Origin: Nocardioides albertanoniae
Lineage (GTDB): Bacteria > Actinomycetota > Actinomycetes > Propionibacteriales > Nocardioidaceae
DNA length: 64,000 nt
Assembly: GCF_006716315.1 (NCBI RefSeq)
Contig: NZ_VFOV01000001.1
Location: forward strand, 3,922,501 to 3,986,500
Reading direction: 5' to 3'
Shown one piece after another: positions 16,325 through 25,715 of the stretch (its first letter is position 1; the number at the start of each line of letters is the position of its first letter). The notes under the pieces are model-generated. The model saw only the letters and a list, made by a program, of their open reading frames with translations. It did not search any database and was not told the origin of the DNA. Both the position numbers and the translations under genes were made by a program.

Positions 16325-17308
16325 TCAGGCGGTGACGACCTGGCCGTAGCTGATCTCACGCCCGACGGCGGCCTTGCCCTCGTCGTCGGCGGTGGAGACG
16401 TCGAGCCCGTCGAACAGGTCGGTCTCCTCGCGCCGCTCGGCCTCGGGCACCGGCACGTAGGAGGTGACCAGCTCGAAGTCCTCGGTCGGCCAGGCCTCCT
16501 TCTCGATCTCGCGCGGCACCGCGAACCACGATCCGTCGGGGTCGATCTGGGTCGCGTGCGCGAGCAGCGCCTGGTCACGTACGCCGAAGTAGTCGGCGCA
16601 CTCGACCTTCGTGGTGACCCGCTCGTCCCAGCCGGCCGGACGCTTCCAGGTCTCCAGGCGCTCTTCGTAGGGCGAGCTGAGCCCGTGGCGCTTCAGCGTC
16701 TCGTGCAGGGCGATCATCCGCGGGAAGTTGAAGGTGTGGCTGTAGTAGAGCTTCAGCGGCTGCCACGGTTCCCCGGCGTCGGGGAACCGGTCGGGGTCGC
16801 CGGCGGCCGCGAAGGCCTCCACCGAGACCCGGTGGCACATGATGTGGTCGGGGTGCGGGTAGCCGCCGTTCTCGTCGTAGGTCGTGACCACGTGCGGCCG
16901 GAAGGCACGGATGATCTCGACGAGCCGACGCGTGCTCACCTCGAGCGGGGTGCGGCCGAAGCAGCCTTCGGGGAGCAGCGACCAGTCCTTGGCGGCCATG
17001 TCGGCCTGCATGAACTCCTCGACCCAGCCGGAGTCGACGAAGCCGAGCCAGTCCTGCTTGATGCCGAGGATGTCGCGGGCGCGGTGCATCTCCTCGCGAC
17101 GGATCTCGTGGATGTTCTCCAGGATCCCGGGACGGTCCATCTTCGGGTTGAGGATGTCTCCTCGTTCACCACCGGTGCAGGTCGCGACGTGGACGTCCAC
17201 GCCCTCGGCGACGTACTTCGCGGTGATCCCTGCGCCCTTGCTCGACTCGTCGTCGGGGTGGGCGTGCACGTGCATCAGACGGAACGCCTGCTGGAGCTGA
17301 TCTGGCAT
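16325..17308 (-). CDS. mca: Mycothiol S-conjugate amidase
   Basis: Zinc-dependent LmbE-like amidase, 327 aa, which cleaves mycothiol S-conjugates to a mercapturic acid and GlcN-Ins during detoxification. The metal motif HAHPDDE is at 15-21 and a second ligand set appears as GGYPHPDHIMCH; LGFVDSGW and TCTGGERGD are also typical. I chose ATG 17308 (MPDQLQQAF) because homologues begin just before LMHVHAHPDDE. The divergent DUF4307 gene and the nearby greA reproduce the order seen in Mycobacterium tuberculosis (Rv1080c-Rv1082). Confidence 0.95.
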   Translation of the reverse strand: MPDQLQQAFRLMHVHAHPDDESSKGAGITAKYVAEGVDVHVATCTGGERGDILNPKMDRPGILENIHEIRREEMHRARDILGIKQDWLGFVDSGWVEEFMQADMAAKDWSLLPEGCFGRTPLEVSTRRLVEIIRAFRPHVVTTYDENGGYPHPDHIMCHRVSVEAFAAAGDPDRFPDAGEPWQPLKLYYSHTFNFPRMIALHETLKRHGLSSPYEERLETWKRPAGWDERVTTKVECADYFGVRDQALLAHATQIDPDGSWFAVPREIEKEAWPTEDFELVTSYVPVPEAERREETDLFDGLDVSTADDEGKAAVGREISYGQVVTA

Positions 17309-17436
17309 GAGTTCGATTCTATCCTCGCTCCGTCTCACGTTTCGGTTACCCGCTCCCAGTCCGCGGACATCTTTGCTGGTAGCCCGGTGGTGGCTCCGAG
17401 GGACGGATGTGCGGTCGTCACAGCAGGGATGGGACC

Positions 17437-17880
17437 ATGTCGTACGTGAGCACGCCGTCATCTGCCGAAGCGGGGCCCGAAGCCGTGAATTCCGAGGCTG
17501 GATCAGAGGAGCGCCGCATCGCGAGCCGCTACGGCCGTGGCCCGCGCCGGCGGCCGGGGGTGCTCATCGTGGCTCTGGCCGTCGCCGTGGTCGCGATCGT
17601 CGGCTGGTTCGGCTGGGCGCTGTGGGCGGCCCTGCACCCCCAGGTCTCCTCCGGGCTGGAGAAGTGGGAGGCGACCAGCGAGAACGAGGTCGAGGTGACC
17701 TTCGTCGTACGCCTCCACGACAAGGACGCGAAGCCGGTCTGCTCCGTCGAGGCCGAGGACGACAAGGAGGAGAAGGTCGGTCACCTCGAGTTCACCGCCC
17801 ACGAGGGTCGCCAGACGGTGACCATCCCGACCGAGCGCCGTGCGCTGCGTGTCGAGTGGGGTGACTGCACGGTCGACTGA
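17437..17880 (+). CDS. DUF4307 domain membrane protein
   Basis: A 147-aa protein with a short polar N-terminus containing the conserved RYGRGPRRRPG, one transmembrane helix (about residues 40-62) and an extracytoplasmic beta-rich domain with two cysteines (VCSVE and GDCTVD) that could be disulfide-bonded. DUF4307 proteins are conserved next to mca and greA in actinobacteria but have no assigned function. ATG 17437 was chosen from the purine-rich GGGA upstream. It converges with greA across a 20-nt gap. Confidence 0.85.
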   Translation: MSYVSTPSSAEAGPEAVNSEAGSEERRIASRYGRGPRRRPGVLIVALAVAVVAIVGWFGWALWAALHPQVSSGLEKWEATSENEVEVTFVVRLHDKDAKPVCSVEAEDDKEEKVGHLEFTAHEGRQTVTIPTERRALRVEWGDCTVD

Positions 17881-17900
17881 CCGCGCAGCCACCCGCGCTG

Positions 17901-18410
17901 CTAGGCGGTGAAGACCTCGATCTTCAAGATCTCGACCTTGAGCGGGCCGCGGGGCCCCTCGTAGGTCACCGCGTCGCCGACGCCGGCACCGATGAGGGCC
18001 TCGCCGACCGGGGACGCGGCCGAGGAGATCTCGATGCCGCCCGCGTAGTCCTTCATCTCGATGGAGGCGATGAGGCGGGTCTCGGCCTCGTCGTCGTCAT
18101 CGCCCTCGAACTTGAACGTGACCAGCTTGCCGACCGAGACGATGTTGTCGTCTTCGGGCACGGTCGAGTCGGCCTTCTGCAGGAGCGCCTCGAGCTGCTG
18201 GATCTGACCCTCGAGCTTGCCCTGCTCCTCACGAGCGGCGTGGTAGCCGCCGTTCTCCTTGAGGTCGCCCTCGTCGCGCGCGGCGGTGATCTCGGCGAGG
18301 ACCTCCTGGCGGCGAGGGCCCTTCAGGTATTCCAACTCCGCGGTCAGCTTCTCGAACGCGCCCTTGCTCAGCCAGATCGTGGCAGAGGTGGTCTCGGTCG
18401 ACTGCGTCAT
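17901..18410 (-). CDS. greA: Transcription elongation factor GreA
   Basis: A 169-aa cleavage factor that rescues backtracked RNA polymerase. The N-terminal coiled coil (about residues 10-85) carries ITAARDEGDLKENGGYHAAREEQ, including the acidic tip residues that act in the polymerase secondary channel, and the C-terminal FKBP-like domain ends VTYEGPRGPLKVEILKIE. An AGGAG ribosome site precedes the ATG at 18410. An apparent promoter lies about 110 nt upstream. Confidence 0.96.
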   Translation of the reverse strand: MTQSTETTSATIWLSKGAFEKLTAELEYLKGPRRQEVLAEITAARDEGDLKENGGYHAAREEQGKLEGQIQQLEALLQKADSTVPEDDNIVSVGKLVTFKFEGDDDDEAETRLIASIEMKDYAGGIEISSAASPVGEALIGAGVGDAVTYEGPRGPLKVEILKIEVFTA

Positions 18411-18523
18411 GGGTTGCTCCTGATGGGTAGTGAATAAGTAAGGGGCGCCGGCAATCTCGATCACCGGCGCCTTCTCTCCCCCGCGGTGTGGGCATACTTC
18501 ACCCGTTTGACGTCCTGAGGGAG

Positions 18524-18553
18524 ATTGTCAGAACTTTCAGTTTAACAAGGCAA
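18524..18553 (-). promoter_or_regulatory. Candidate greA promoter
   Basis: On the minus strand TTGCCT (18553-18548), an 18-nt AT-richer spacer and GACAAT (18529-18524) fit a housekeeping promoter. The predicted start would leave an untranslated leader of about 105 nt before greA. Confidence 0.4.
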
Positions 18554-18664
18554 CCACACCCGGGGACAGTCCGCGACCGAAACGTTGCCTATTCCGCCCT
18601 CTGGACCGGCCACCGGCACGCCGGGGCAGACCCGGGGCAGACCCGGGCTCAGTTCGGGGGCTGA

Positions 18665-19885
18665 TCAGGCCGTGGTCGCCGGGTAGCCCTTGCCGCGCAG
18701 CTCCTCGAGAACACGCTCGGCGTGGGTCTGACCACGGGTCTCGAGCTGAAGGTGGACGCCGACCTCAGCCAGCCTCAGTCCGGGGTTGGTGCGCGAGTGC
18801 ACCACCTCCATGACGTTGGCACCGGTGCCGCCGACCACCGCCAGCAGCGTGGCCAGAGCGCCCGGCTCGTCGGGGATCGTGACCGCGACCGGCAGATAGC
18901 GACCTGCCAGCGTCATGCCATGCTGGATGACCTTGCCGAGCAGCAGCGGGTCGATGTTGCCACCCGAGAGCACCACGACGACGGGCCCCTCGAAGGCCTC
19001 GGGCGTGTCCATCAGCGCTGCCACGCCGACGGCGCCGGCCGGCTCGACGACCAGCTTGGCGCGCTCGGCCAACGACAGCAGCGCGCCCGAGATGGCCTCT
19101 TCGGAGACCGTGCGGATCTCGTCGACGTAGGACTGGATCATCGGGAAGTTGGTCTCCCCCGGCAGCCCGACCGCGATGCCGTCGGCCATCGTCGGCATCT
19201 TGTCGAGGCGGATCGGCCGGCCCTCCCGCAGCGAGACGGGATAGGCGGCAGCGGTCTCCGCCTGCACACCGATGATCTTCACGTCGGGGTGCTTCTCCTT
19301 GATCGCGAGCGCCGCACCGGCCAGCAGGCCGCCGCCGCCGAGCGGGATGACGACCGTCTTGACCTCGGGCGCCTGCTCGAGGATCTCGAGCCCGATCGTG
19401 CCCTGACCAGCGACGACGTCGCTGTGGTCGAAGGGGTGGATCATCACCGCACCGGTGCGCTCGGCGAAGGCCAGGGCCGCTTCGAGGCACTGGTCGACGT
19501 ACTGTCCCTCGAAGATCACGTCCGCGCCGTAGGCACGGGTGGCCTTCTCCTTCGGGATCGGCGCGCCCTCGGGCATGAACACCGTCGCGGGGATGCCGAG
19601 GGTGCGCGCCGCCAGCGCGACGCCCTGTGCGTGGTTGCCCGCGCTGGCGGCCACCACACCGTTCTTCCGCTGTTCCTCGGAGAGTCGGGCGATGCGTACG
19701 AACGCGCCTCGAGCCTTGAAGGAGCCCGTACGTTGCAGGTTCTCGCACTTGAGGATGACCGTGTCGCCGACGATGTCGCTGAGCCAGCGCGACCCCTGGA
19801 CCGGGGTCTCGGTGATCTGGCCGCGAAGCAGCTCACGGGCCTCGACGATGTCGTCGTAGGTCGGCTGAAGGGTCTTCTCAGGCAC
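18665..19885 (-). CDS. ilvA: Threonine ammonia-lyase with ACT domain
   Basis: PLP-dependent fold-type II enzyme, 406 aa, converting threonine to 2-oxobutanoate, the first step toward isoleucine. The PLP lysine Lys57 lies in RTGSFKARGA, the phosphate-binding loop is PLGGGGLLAG, and SAGNHAQGVA is the Asn loop. A single ACT domain (about residues 325-400, VAVTIPDEPGALATLLA) is present; length and layout resemble the TdcB-type single-ACT enzymes. GTG 19885 overlaps the preceding transporter gene by 8 nt, giving translational coupling. Confidence 0.94.
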   Translation of the reverse strand: MPEKTLQPTYDDIVEARELLRGQITETPVQGSRWLSDIVGDTVILKCENLQRTGSFKARGAFVRIARLSEEQRKNGVVAASAGNHAQGVALAARTLGIPATVFMPEGAPIPKEKATRAYGADVIFEGQYVDQCLEAALAFAERTGAVMIHPFDHSDVVAGQGTIGLEILEQAPEVKTVVIPLGGGGLLAGAALAIKEKHPDVKIIGVQAETAAAYPVSLREGRPIRLDKMPTMADGIAVGLPGETNFPMIQSYVDEIRTVSEEAISGALLSLAERAKLVVEPAGAVGVAALMDTPEAFEGPVVVVLSGGNIDPLLLGKVIQHGMTLAGRYLPVAVTIPDEPGALATLLAVVGGTGANVMEVVHSRTNPGLRLAEVGVHLQLETRGQTHAERVLEELRGKGYPATTA

Positions 19886-21353
19886 CGTCTGCTCCTGGGC
19901 TCGGTGGGGGCGGGCTCGACGGAGGCGGGCCCGACGGGGGTGGGGTGGACGGACCGTCGGGTCGAAGCCCCGCACGGTTGTCGGCGGCCGGCGCAGGCAC
20001 CGGAGCGGCGTTGAGGTGGTTGGCCACGGCGTTGAGGGCGGCCACGAGAGGCACGGCCACGAGCGCGCCGGCGACACCGCCGAGCACGATGCCGGTGGCC
20101 ACCGAGAGAATGACGCCGAGCGGGTGCACCCGCACCCAGCGGCCGAGCAGGAACGGCTGCAGACCGTGCGCCTCGAGCTGCTGCACGAGGATCACGCCGC
20201 CGAGCATCAGCAGCGCCGTCAGCGGGCCCTGCGAGACCAGCGCCACCAGCACGGCCACCGCACCGGCGACGGTGGCGCCGACCAGCGGCACGAAGGAGCT
20301 CAGGAAGACGAGCACGCCGATCGCCACCACGAACGGCACCTGCAGCGCGGCGGCGATGATCATGATGCCGACCGCGTCGACCGCGGCGACGATGACGGTG
20401 GCTCGGGTGAACTGGGTCAGGGAGACCCACGCGACGCGGCCCGAGCTGTCCATCCGGCTGCGTGCTGCGCGCGGGGCGAGCCGCACGAGCCAGCCCCAGA
20501 TCCGCTCGCCCTCGGCGCAGAAGAAGTAGGTCGAGAAGAGCACGATGAACAGCCCAGCGAAGACGTCGAGCGCCACCCCTCCGACCTCGCTGACGCGGGA
20601 GAACGGGTTGGCCGCATAGGCCGCCGCCCACTCCTCCACCGTGGTCTGCACGGTGTTGAGCCAGGTGTCGATCTGGGTCTCGCTCGCGTTGAACGGCCCG
20701 TTGATCAGCCAGTCGCGGATCTCGTCGAGCGCCTTGACGGTCTGGCCGGCCAGGTCGGTGAAGCCGTTGGCCACCTGGGTGCCGGCGAAGCTCAGCATGG
20801 CGATGATGACCACGAGCACCCCGATCACCACGAAGAGCGCGGAGATGCTGCGTTTGAGGCCGATCCGGGCCAGGCCGTTGACGACCGGCGAGACCAGAGC
20901 CGCGATCAGCAGCGCGATCACCAGCGGGATCACGACGATGCTGATGATGCCGAGGGCTCGCACGATGATGAACCCGGCGGCCACGATGACCAGGAACCGC
21001 CAGCCCCACTGGGCGGCCAGCTCGACGCCGTAGGGCACGTCGGTGCGGCTCACCGGCTTCGGTGCGGCCACCGGCTCGGGGGCGGCCAGCTGCTCCTGGC
21101 GCTCCTCCCGCAGCCGCTCGAACTGGTTGACCAGGCGCAGCGCGAAGCTCTCCGCCGACTCACGGGCCTCAGCGGCGGCCTCCTTGGCCACCTCGGCGGA
21201 CTCGCGTGCGTCGGCCTCTTCCTGGGCGTGGCGCTGCGCGCGCCGCTGGGCGCTGCGCTCCTCCCTGCTGCGCTTGATCGCGCCTGTCATCCGCTCGAAC
21301 CTCCCTGTCGCGGTCGACTCGTCGCCGCCGGGAGCGTCCCCCTGATCCGTCAC
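19878..21353 (-). CDS. AI-2E family (PF01594-type) transporter
   Basis: A 491-aa membrane protein. The cytoplasmic N-terminus (about residues 20-95) is a charged Ala/Glu/Arg-rich coiled coil not usual for the family core. It is followed by eight or so hydrophobic helices with a long soluble loop after the third, the layout of AI-2E/PerM permeases, and a Pro-rich C-terminal tail. Family members export the quorum signal AI-2 or exchange Na+/H+; no luxS is in view. It shares an 8-nt overlap with ilvA and lies 10 nt downstream of the MutL-like gene, so the run from metB to ilvA may be one transcript. Confidence 0.87.
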   Translation of the reverse strand: MTDQGDAPGGDESTATGRFERMTGAIKRSREERSAQRRAQRHAQEEADARESAEVAKEAAAEARESAESFALRLVNQFERLREERQEQLAAPEPVAAPKPVSRTDVPYGVELAAQWGWRFLVIVAAGFIIVRALGIISIVVIPLVIALLIAALVSPVVNGLARIGLKRSISALFVVIGVLVVIIAMLSFAGTQVANGFTDLAGQTVKALDEIRDWLINGPFNASETQIDTWLNTVQTTVEEWAAAYAANPFSRVSEVGGVALDVFAGLFIVLFSTYFFCAEGERIWGWLVRLAPRAARSRMDSSGRVAWVSLTQFTRATVIVAAVDAVGIMIIAAALQVPFVVAIGVLVFLSSFVPLVGATVAGAVAVLVALVSQGPLTALLMLGGVILVQQLEAHGLQPFLLGRWVRVHPLGVILSVATGIVLGGVAGALVAVPLVAALNAVANHLNAAPVPAPAADNRAGLRPDGPSTPPPSGPPPSSPPPPSPGADGA

Positions 21354-21363
21354 CTGAGAGAGG

Positions 21364-22731
21364 CTACCGGGAAGGTGTCAAGTGCGTGGCCAGGTGTCGG
21401 GCAGTTGCCGGATGGGCGCGCGCGAGCAGGCCGACGGCCGCGAGCACGTAGTCGCTGTCGACGCTGCGTACGGACTCGCCCGGTAGCTGCCAGCCGCCTC
21501 TCACCGACCAGCGCATCACCCGCTCCTCGACGCCCGGACGACCATGCCTGAGTACGCCGCCGGAGCCGATCACGACGCCCACGCGGCGCAGGTCGGTGCC
21601 GGTGCGCTCGATGACCTTCCCGCTCGGCGAGAGCACGACCCGAGACCGTCCGGCGTGGCGCTGGAGAGCGGTGGAGACCGCGATCCTCGCGAGCAGCTCG
21701 TCGGTGTCCTTGTCCTGCTCGGTGGCCGGGATCCAGTCGGGGTGGTTGCGGCGGTGCTCGACGTCGGCGGATAGATCCGACTCGGCGAGGCTCGGGTCGG
21801 CATGCTCGGCCGCCGCGAGGGTCGTAGGCGCCGACCAACGCATCCCGAGATCGCCCTCGACGGTGCGGGTCACCGGGGTGACCGCGACGACCTCCTCACG
21901 CACGTGCTCGGCCTCGGGGTCGGGGCGTACGACGCTGTGCACGTCGGTGGTGGCGCCGCCGACGTCGACCACGACGACGTCCTCGCCGAGCACCTCGGCG
22001 AGCGTCTCGACACCGAGGAGCACGACGTCGGGGGTCGCGCCCCGGACGATCTCGGTGAACTCCGATCGGCTGCTCAGCCCCTTGCCGCCGATCACATGCT
22101 CGAGGAACATCTCACGCACTGCCTCACGCGCGCTCTGCGGCGCCAGCACACCGATCTTGGGCACGACGTTGTCGCAGGTGCGCAGCGGGTTGTCGGCAAG
22201 GACCGCGGTGACCTCGTCGCGCGCGTGCTGGTTGCCGGCGTAGACCACCGGCCCGGACCAGCCGGCGTCGACCAGCGCTCGGGCGGCGCCGAGGACGATG
22301 TCGTGGTTGCCGCCGTCGGTGCCGCCGGTGAGCAGCACCAGGTCCGGCGACGTGGCGGCGAGGGTGGAGCGCAGGTCGCCGGCGGCATCCTCCGACGCCA
22401 TCGCGACCACCGCGACCACCTTGCCGCCGCTGGAGAGCGCGACGCGCCGCCCGGCCTCCGCGGTCACCAGCTCCTCGTTGCCGACCACGGCGATCCGGAG
22501 GCCACCGCCGGCCGAGGAGCAGGCGAGCACCTCGGCCGTGGTCGCTCGCGGGTCGGTCTCGGCGAGGCTCGTCAGGCAGGCGTCGTAGGCCTCCATCACC
22601 TCCTCGAGCGACGTCGGGGCGCTCGCGGAGCCGAGCACCTCGCCCGAGGCGAGGTCGACATGGAGCGCCTTGGTCCAGGTGGAGCCGAAGTCGACGCAGA
22701 CGGCGCTCTGTGGTGGCTCAGCTCTGGTCAA
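21364..22731 (-). CDS. Glutamate mutase MutL-like chaperone (orphan)
   Basis: A 455-aa actin-fold ATPase of the MutL family that in clostridia is encoded with the B12-dependent glutamate mutase subunits MutS and MutE. Phosphate-loop motifs are VCVDFGSTWTKAL at the N-terminus and VVVVDVGGATTDVHSV later; LTGGTDGGN and VIGSGGVLRH complete the fold. No mutase subunit lies in the window, so its client is unknown. The start appears to be TTG 22731, inside the end of metB (14-nt overlap), because no ATG or GTG precedes the first conserved strand. Confidence 0.84.
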   Translation of the reverse strand: MTRAEPPQSAVCVDFGSTWTKALHVDLASGEVLGSASAPTSLEEVMEAYDACLTSLAETDPRATTAEVLACSSAGGGLRIAVVGNEELVTAEAGRRVALSSGGKVVAVVAMASEDAAGDLRSTLAATSPDLVLLTGGTDGGNHDIVLGAARALVDAGWSGPVVYAGNQHARDEVTAVLADNPLRTCDNVVPKIGVLAPQSAREAVREMFLEHVIGGKGLSSRSEFTEIVRGATPDVVLLGVETLAEVLGEDVVVVDVGGATTDVHSVVRPDPEAEHVREEVVAVTPVTRTVEGDLGMRWSAPTTLAAAEHADPSLAESDLSADVEHRRNHPDWIPATEQDKDTDELLARIAVSTALQRHAGRSRVVLSPSGKVIERTGTDLRRVGVVIGSGGVLRHGRPGVEERVMRWSVRGGWQLPGESVRSVDSDYVLAAVGLLARAHPATARHLATHLTPSR

Positions 22732-23887
22732 GGGCCTGCTCGAGGTCGGCGACCAGGTCCTCGGCGTACTCGATCCCGACGGAGAGCCGCACCAGGTCGG
22801 CCGGCACCTCGAGGTCGGTGCCCGCGACGCTCGCGTGGGTCATCTTGCCGGGGTGCTCGATGAGGCTCTCGACACCGCCGAGCGACTCGCCCAGCGTGAA
22901 GATCTTGGTGCGCTCGCACACCGCGAGCGCCTGGGCCTCGCCGCCGGTGACCCGGAAGGAGACCATCCCGCCGAACCGCTTCATCTGCTTCTGGGCGACC
23001 GTGTGGCCGGGGTGGGTCTCCAGCCCCGGGTAGATGACCTCGCCCACCTGGGGGTGGGAGGTCAGGAAGTCGGCGATGCGCTCGGCGTTGTCGCAGTGGC
23101 GGTCCATGCGTACGGCCAGGGTCTTGAGGCCGCGCAGGGTCAGCCAGGCACCGAACGGGTCGGCGATCGCGCCGGCGGCGTTCTGCAGGTAGCCGATCTT
23201 GTCGGCGAGCTCGAGGTCCTTGACGACGACCGCACCGCCGACGACGTCGGAGTGACCACCGACGTACTTGGTCGTGGAGTGCACCACGACGTCGGCGCCG
23301 AGGGTGAGCGGCTGCTGCAGGTAGGGGCTGGCGAAGGTGTTGTCGACGACCAGCAGCGCGCCGGCGTCGTGGGCGACCGTGGCCAGGGCGGCGATGTCGG
23401 CGATGTTGAGCAGCGGGTTGGTGGGGGTCTCGACCCAGATGACCTTGGTCTTGCCGGGCTGGATCGCGGCGGCGACGGCGTCGGGGTCGGCCACCTGGGC
23501 CGGCGTGTGCGCGATGCCCCACTGGCTCTCGACCTTGTCGATCAGCCGGTGGGTGCCGCCGTAGGCGTCGTCGGGGATGACCATGTGGTCACCGGGCCGC
23601 ATCAGGCTGCGGATCAGCGTGTCTTCGGCGGCCAGGCCGGAGGCGAAGGCGAAGGCCCTCTCGCCGCTCTCGACCGCCGCGAGAGCACCCTCGAGCGCCG
23701 TGCGCGTCGGGTTGGCGGAGCGGCTGTACTCATAGCCGTTGCGCAGGCCGCCGACGCCGTCCTGCTTGTAGGTCGTGGTGGCGTAGATCGGCGGGATCAC
23801 CGCACCCGTGGTCGGGTCGGGCTCGTAGCCCGCGTGGATCGCCTTGGTCTCGAAACCGGCCTTGCCGAGGTGCTGCTGCTCGCTCAC
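22718..23887 (-). CDS. metB: Cystathionine gamma-synthase / gamma-lyase
   Basis: Cys/Met metabolism PLP enzyme, 389 aa. The internal aldimine lysine is in HSTTKYVGGHSDVVGG, the cofactor-contacting stretch is YSRSANPTR, and WVETPTNPLL provides the Asp/Asn region. It could act in methionine synthesis (gamma-synthase) or reverse transsulfuration (gamma-lyase); with cystathionine beta-synthase encoded at 49-50 kb the lyase direction is plausible, as in other actinobacteria. It is divergent from msrA (103-bp gap) and overlaps the MutL gene downstream. Confidence 0.92.
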   Translation of the reverse strand: MSEQQHLGKAGFETKAIHAGYEPDPTTGAVIPPIYATTTYKQDGVGGLRNGYEYSRSANPTRTALEGALAAVESGERAFAFASGLAAEDTLIRSLMRPGDHMVIPDDAYGGTHRLIDKVESQWGIAHTPAQVADPDAVAAAIQPGKTKVIWVETPTNPLLNIADIAALATVAHDAGALLVVDNTFASPYLQQPLTLGADVVVHSTTKYVGGHSDVVGGAVVVKDLELADKIGYLQNAAGAIADPFGAWLTLRGLKTLAVRMDRHCDNAERIADFLTSHPQVGEVIYPGLETHPGHTVAQKQMKRFGGMVSFRVTGGEAQALAVCERTKIFTLGESLGGVESLIEHPGKMTHASVAGTDLEVPADLVRLSVGIEYAEDLVADLEQALDQS

Positions 23888-23990
23888 GCTCCGAGCCTAC
23901 GTCCGATCTCACGTCTCGGCCCATCCGGGAACGTTCGTGCATCGAACTGTGTTGGAGACTGGTAGCAATCCCGACCCTTGGAGGTTCCGC

Positions 23991-24644
23991 ATGTTCGGCC
24001 GACCCACCCGACTCTTCTCGCCCGAGAGCACTCTTCCCGGCCGCGACCAGGCGCTCTTCGAGCTGCCCGCCAAGCACCGGGTCCTCGGCACTCCTCTGCT
24101 CGCCTCCCCCTCGGACGGGACCGCCCCGGAGGGTGCTGAGGTGGCGTACTTCGGTCTCGGCTGTTTCTGGGGCGCCGAGGAGATCTTCTGGCAGATGCCG
24201 GGGGTCTACTCGACCGCTGTCGGGTATCAGGGCGGCACCACCGCCAACCCGACCTACGAGGAGGTCTGCAGCGGTCAGACCAACCACACCGAGGCCGTCC
24301 GGGTCGTCTTCGACCCCGCCGTGGTCTCCTACGGCGAGCTCGTCAAGAAGTTCTTCGAGGTCCACGACCCGACCCAGGGGATGCGGCAGGGCAACGACGT
24401 CGGTACGCAGTACCGCTCGGCGCTCTACTACGGCTCCGACGCACAGAAGGCGACCGCTGAGGAGCTGACCAAGGTCTACGGGGACGAGATCGCCCGTCGC
24501 GGGTACGGCGAGATCACCACCGAGATCCGCGAGGTGCCGACGTTCTACGCCGCCGAGCCCGTGCACCAGCAGTACCTGGACCGTGTGCCCAACGGCTACC
24601 GCTGCCACGCGAACACGGGCATCGCCTTCCCCGCGACCGCCTGA
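23991..24644 (+). CDS. msrA: Peptide-methionine (S)-S-oxide reductase
   Basis: A 217-aa repair enzyme that reduces methionine S-sulfoxide. The catalytic Cys58 lies in FGLGCFWGAEE, and GYQGGTTANPTYEEVCSG and HQQYL are conserved substrate-site motifs. An N-terminal extension of about 45 residues (MFGRPTRLFSPESTLPGRD) is typical of actinobacterial MsrA. GGAGG lies 5 nt before ATG 23991. The stop is 2 nt from the convergent GNAT gene. Confidence 0.95.
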   Translation: MFGRPTRLFSPESTLPGRDQALFELPAKHRVLGTPLLASPSDGTAPEGAEVAYFGLGCFWGAEEIFWQMPGVYSTAVGYQGGTTANPTYEEVCSGQTNHTEAVRVVFDPAVVSYGELVKKFFEVHDPTQGMRQGNDVGTQYRSALYYGSDAQKATAEELTKVYGDEIARRGYGEITTEIREVPTFYAAEPVHQQYLDRVPNGYRCHANTGIAFPATA

Positions 24645-24646
24645 GG

Positions 24647-25126
24647 TCAGGTCAGCGGGAGATACATCACGTGGAGGCCGACCCGGCCGTGCTCCGTGGA
24701 GTCGAACGCGTCCGGGACGGTGCCGATGATCTCGAAGCCGAGCGACTGCCACAGGCGTACGGCGGTGGTGTTGGTCTCCACGACGGCGTTGAACTGGATG
24801 CCGTGGAAGCCGTTGTCCTTGTGCCAGGCCACGCAGTAGTCGCCCAGGACCCGGCCGACACCCTTGCCGCGGGCGTTCGAGGAGACCATGAACGAGGCGG
24901 TGCCGATGTGGCTGCCGCGGCCGGGGCGGTTGGGGCCCATCTTGGCGCTGCCCAAGATCTCGTCGCCCTCCACGGCGACGACCACGTGGTCGTACATCCA
25001 GAGGTCTCTGGCCTCACCTGAGGAGAGGCCCTCGGGGTAGGCGTAGGTCTCCCCCGCCGCCACGATCTCGGACCAGAACGGGTAGATCTGCGGCCAGTCC
25101 TCAGCGGTGGCCTCGCGGATCTGCAT
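24647..25126 (-). CDS. GNAT family N-acetyltransferase
   Basis: A 159-aa acetyltransferase of the phosphinothricin-acetyltransferase-like group. It starts MQIREATAEDWPQIYPFW, has the acetyl-CoA loop NARGKGVGRVLGDYC and ends WQSLGFEIIGTVPDAF. The ATG at 25126 shares one base with the stop of the DinB gene (TGATG), so both are co-translated. Substrate unknown; small amines or antibiotics are common for this subgroup. Confidence 0.9.
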   Translation of the reverse strand: MQIREATAEDWPQIYPFWSEIVAAGETYAYPEGLSSGEARDLWMYDHVVVAVEGDEILGSAKMGPNRPGRGSHIGTASFMVSSNARGKGVGRVLGDYCVAWHKDNGFHGIQFNAVVETNTTAVRLWQSLGFEIIGTVPDAFDSTEHGRVGLHVMYLPLT

Positions 25127-25662
25127 CAGAGGTCCTTCTTTCCGTCGATGGCCTCGCGCATCAGGTCGGCGTGGCCGCAGTGGCGGGCGTACTCCTCGAT
25201 CATGTGGACCAGGATCCAGCGCAGGGAGACAGGCTCGCCCGTGCGGCTCTTCGCGACCGCGACCTGGTCGAGCGATGCGGCAGCGTCGACGATCTCGTTG
25301 GATCGGGCGACGGCGGCGCGGAGCATCGCACGGAGCTCCTCGGGGTCGTCGCCGCCGGCGCTGCGGAACTCCCAGTCCGGATCGTCGGGCGGTGCCGCGT
25401 CCCAGGGCGGGACCGGGTCACGGCCGAGAAGACGTACGCCGAACCAGAAGTCCTCGGCCGAGGCCACATGCTTGATCAGGCCCGCGAGGGTCATCGTGGT
25501 CGGCGGGACGGGACGGTTCAACTGCTCGTGGTCGAGGCCCTCGACCTGTTTGAGCAGGGTGGCGCGGTGGAAGTCCAGGAAGCCTCGCAGCATCGTGGTC
25601 TCATCGGCGGTGTAGGGCGCCCCCGACGGCAGCCGGGTGTCCTCGAAGAGGGGCTCGGTCAT
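25126..25662 (-). CDS. DinB-like / DUF664 putative metal-dependent protein
   Basis: A 178-aa four-helix-bundle protein of the DinB/YfiT superfamily. GLIKHVASAEDFWFG and HMIEEYARHCGHADLMREAIDG carry the spaced histidines that bind a metal in this family; such proteins include thiol-dependent (bacillithiol or mycothiol) transferases. Start ATG 25662 follows a short divergent promoter region that also holds a KstR-type site. It is coupled to the GNAT gene. Confidence 0.88.
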   Translation of the reverse strand: MTEPLFEDTRLPSGAPYTADETTMLRGFLDFHRATLLKQVEGLDHEQLNRPVPPTTMTLAGLIKHVASAEDFWFGVRLLGRDPVPPWDAAPPDDPDWEFRSAGGDDPEELRAMLRAAVARSNEIVDAAASLDQVAVAKSRTGEPVSLRWILVHMIEEYARHCGHADLMREAIDGKKDL

Positions 25663-25715
25663 GGGCGTCACCGTAGAGCCAACCGAGATAGACGCGCGAT
25701 CCACTTTCGAAGAAC

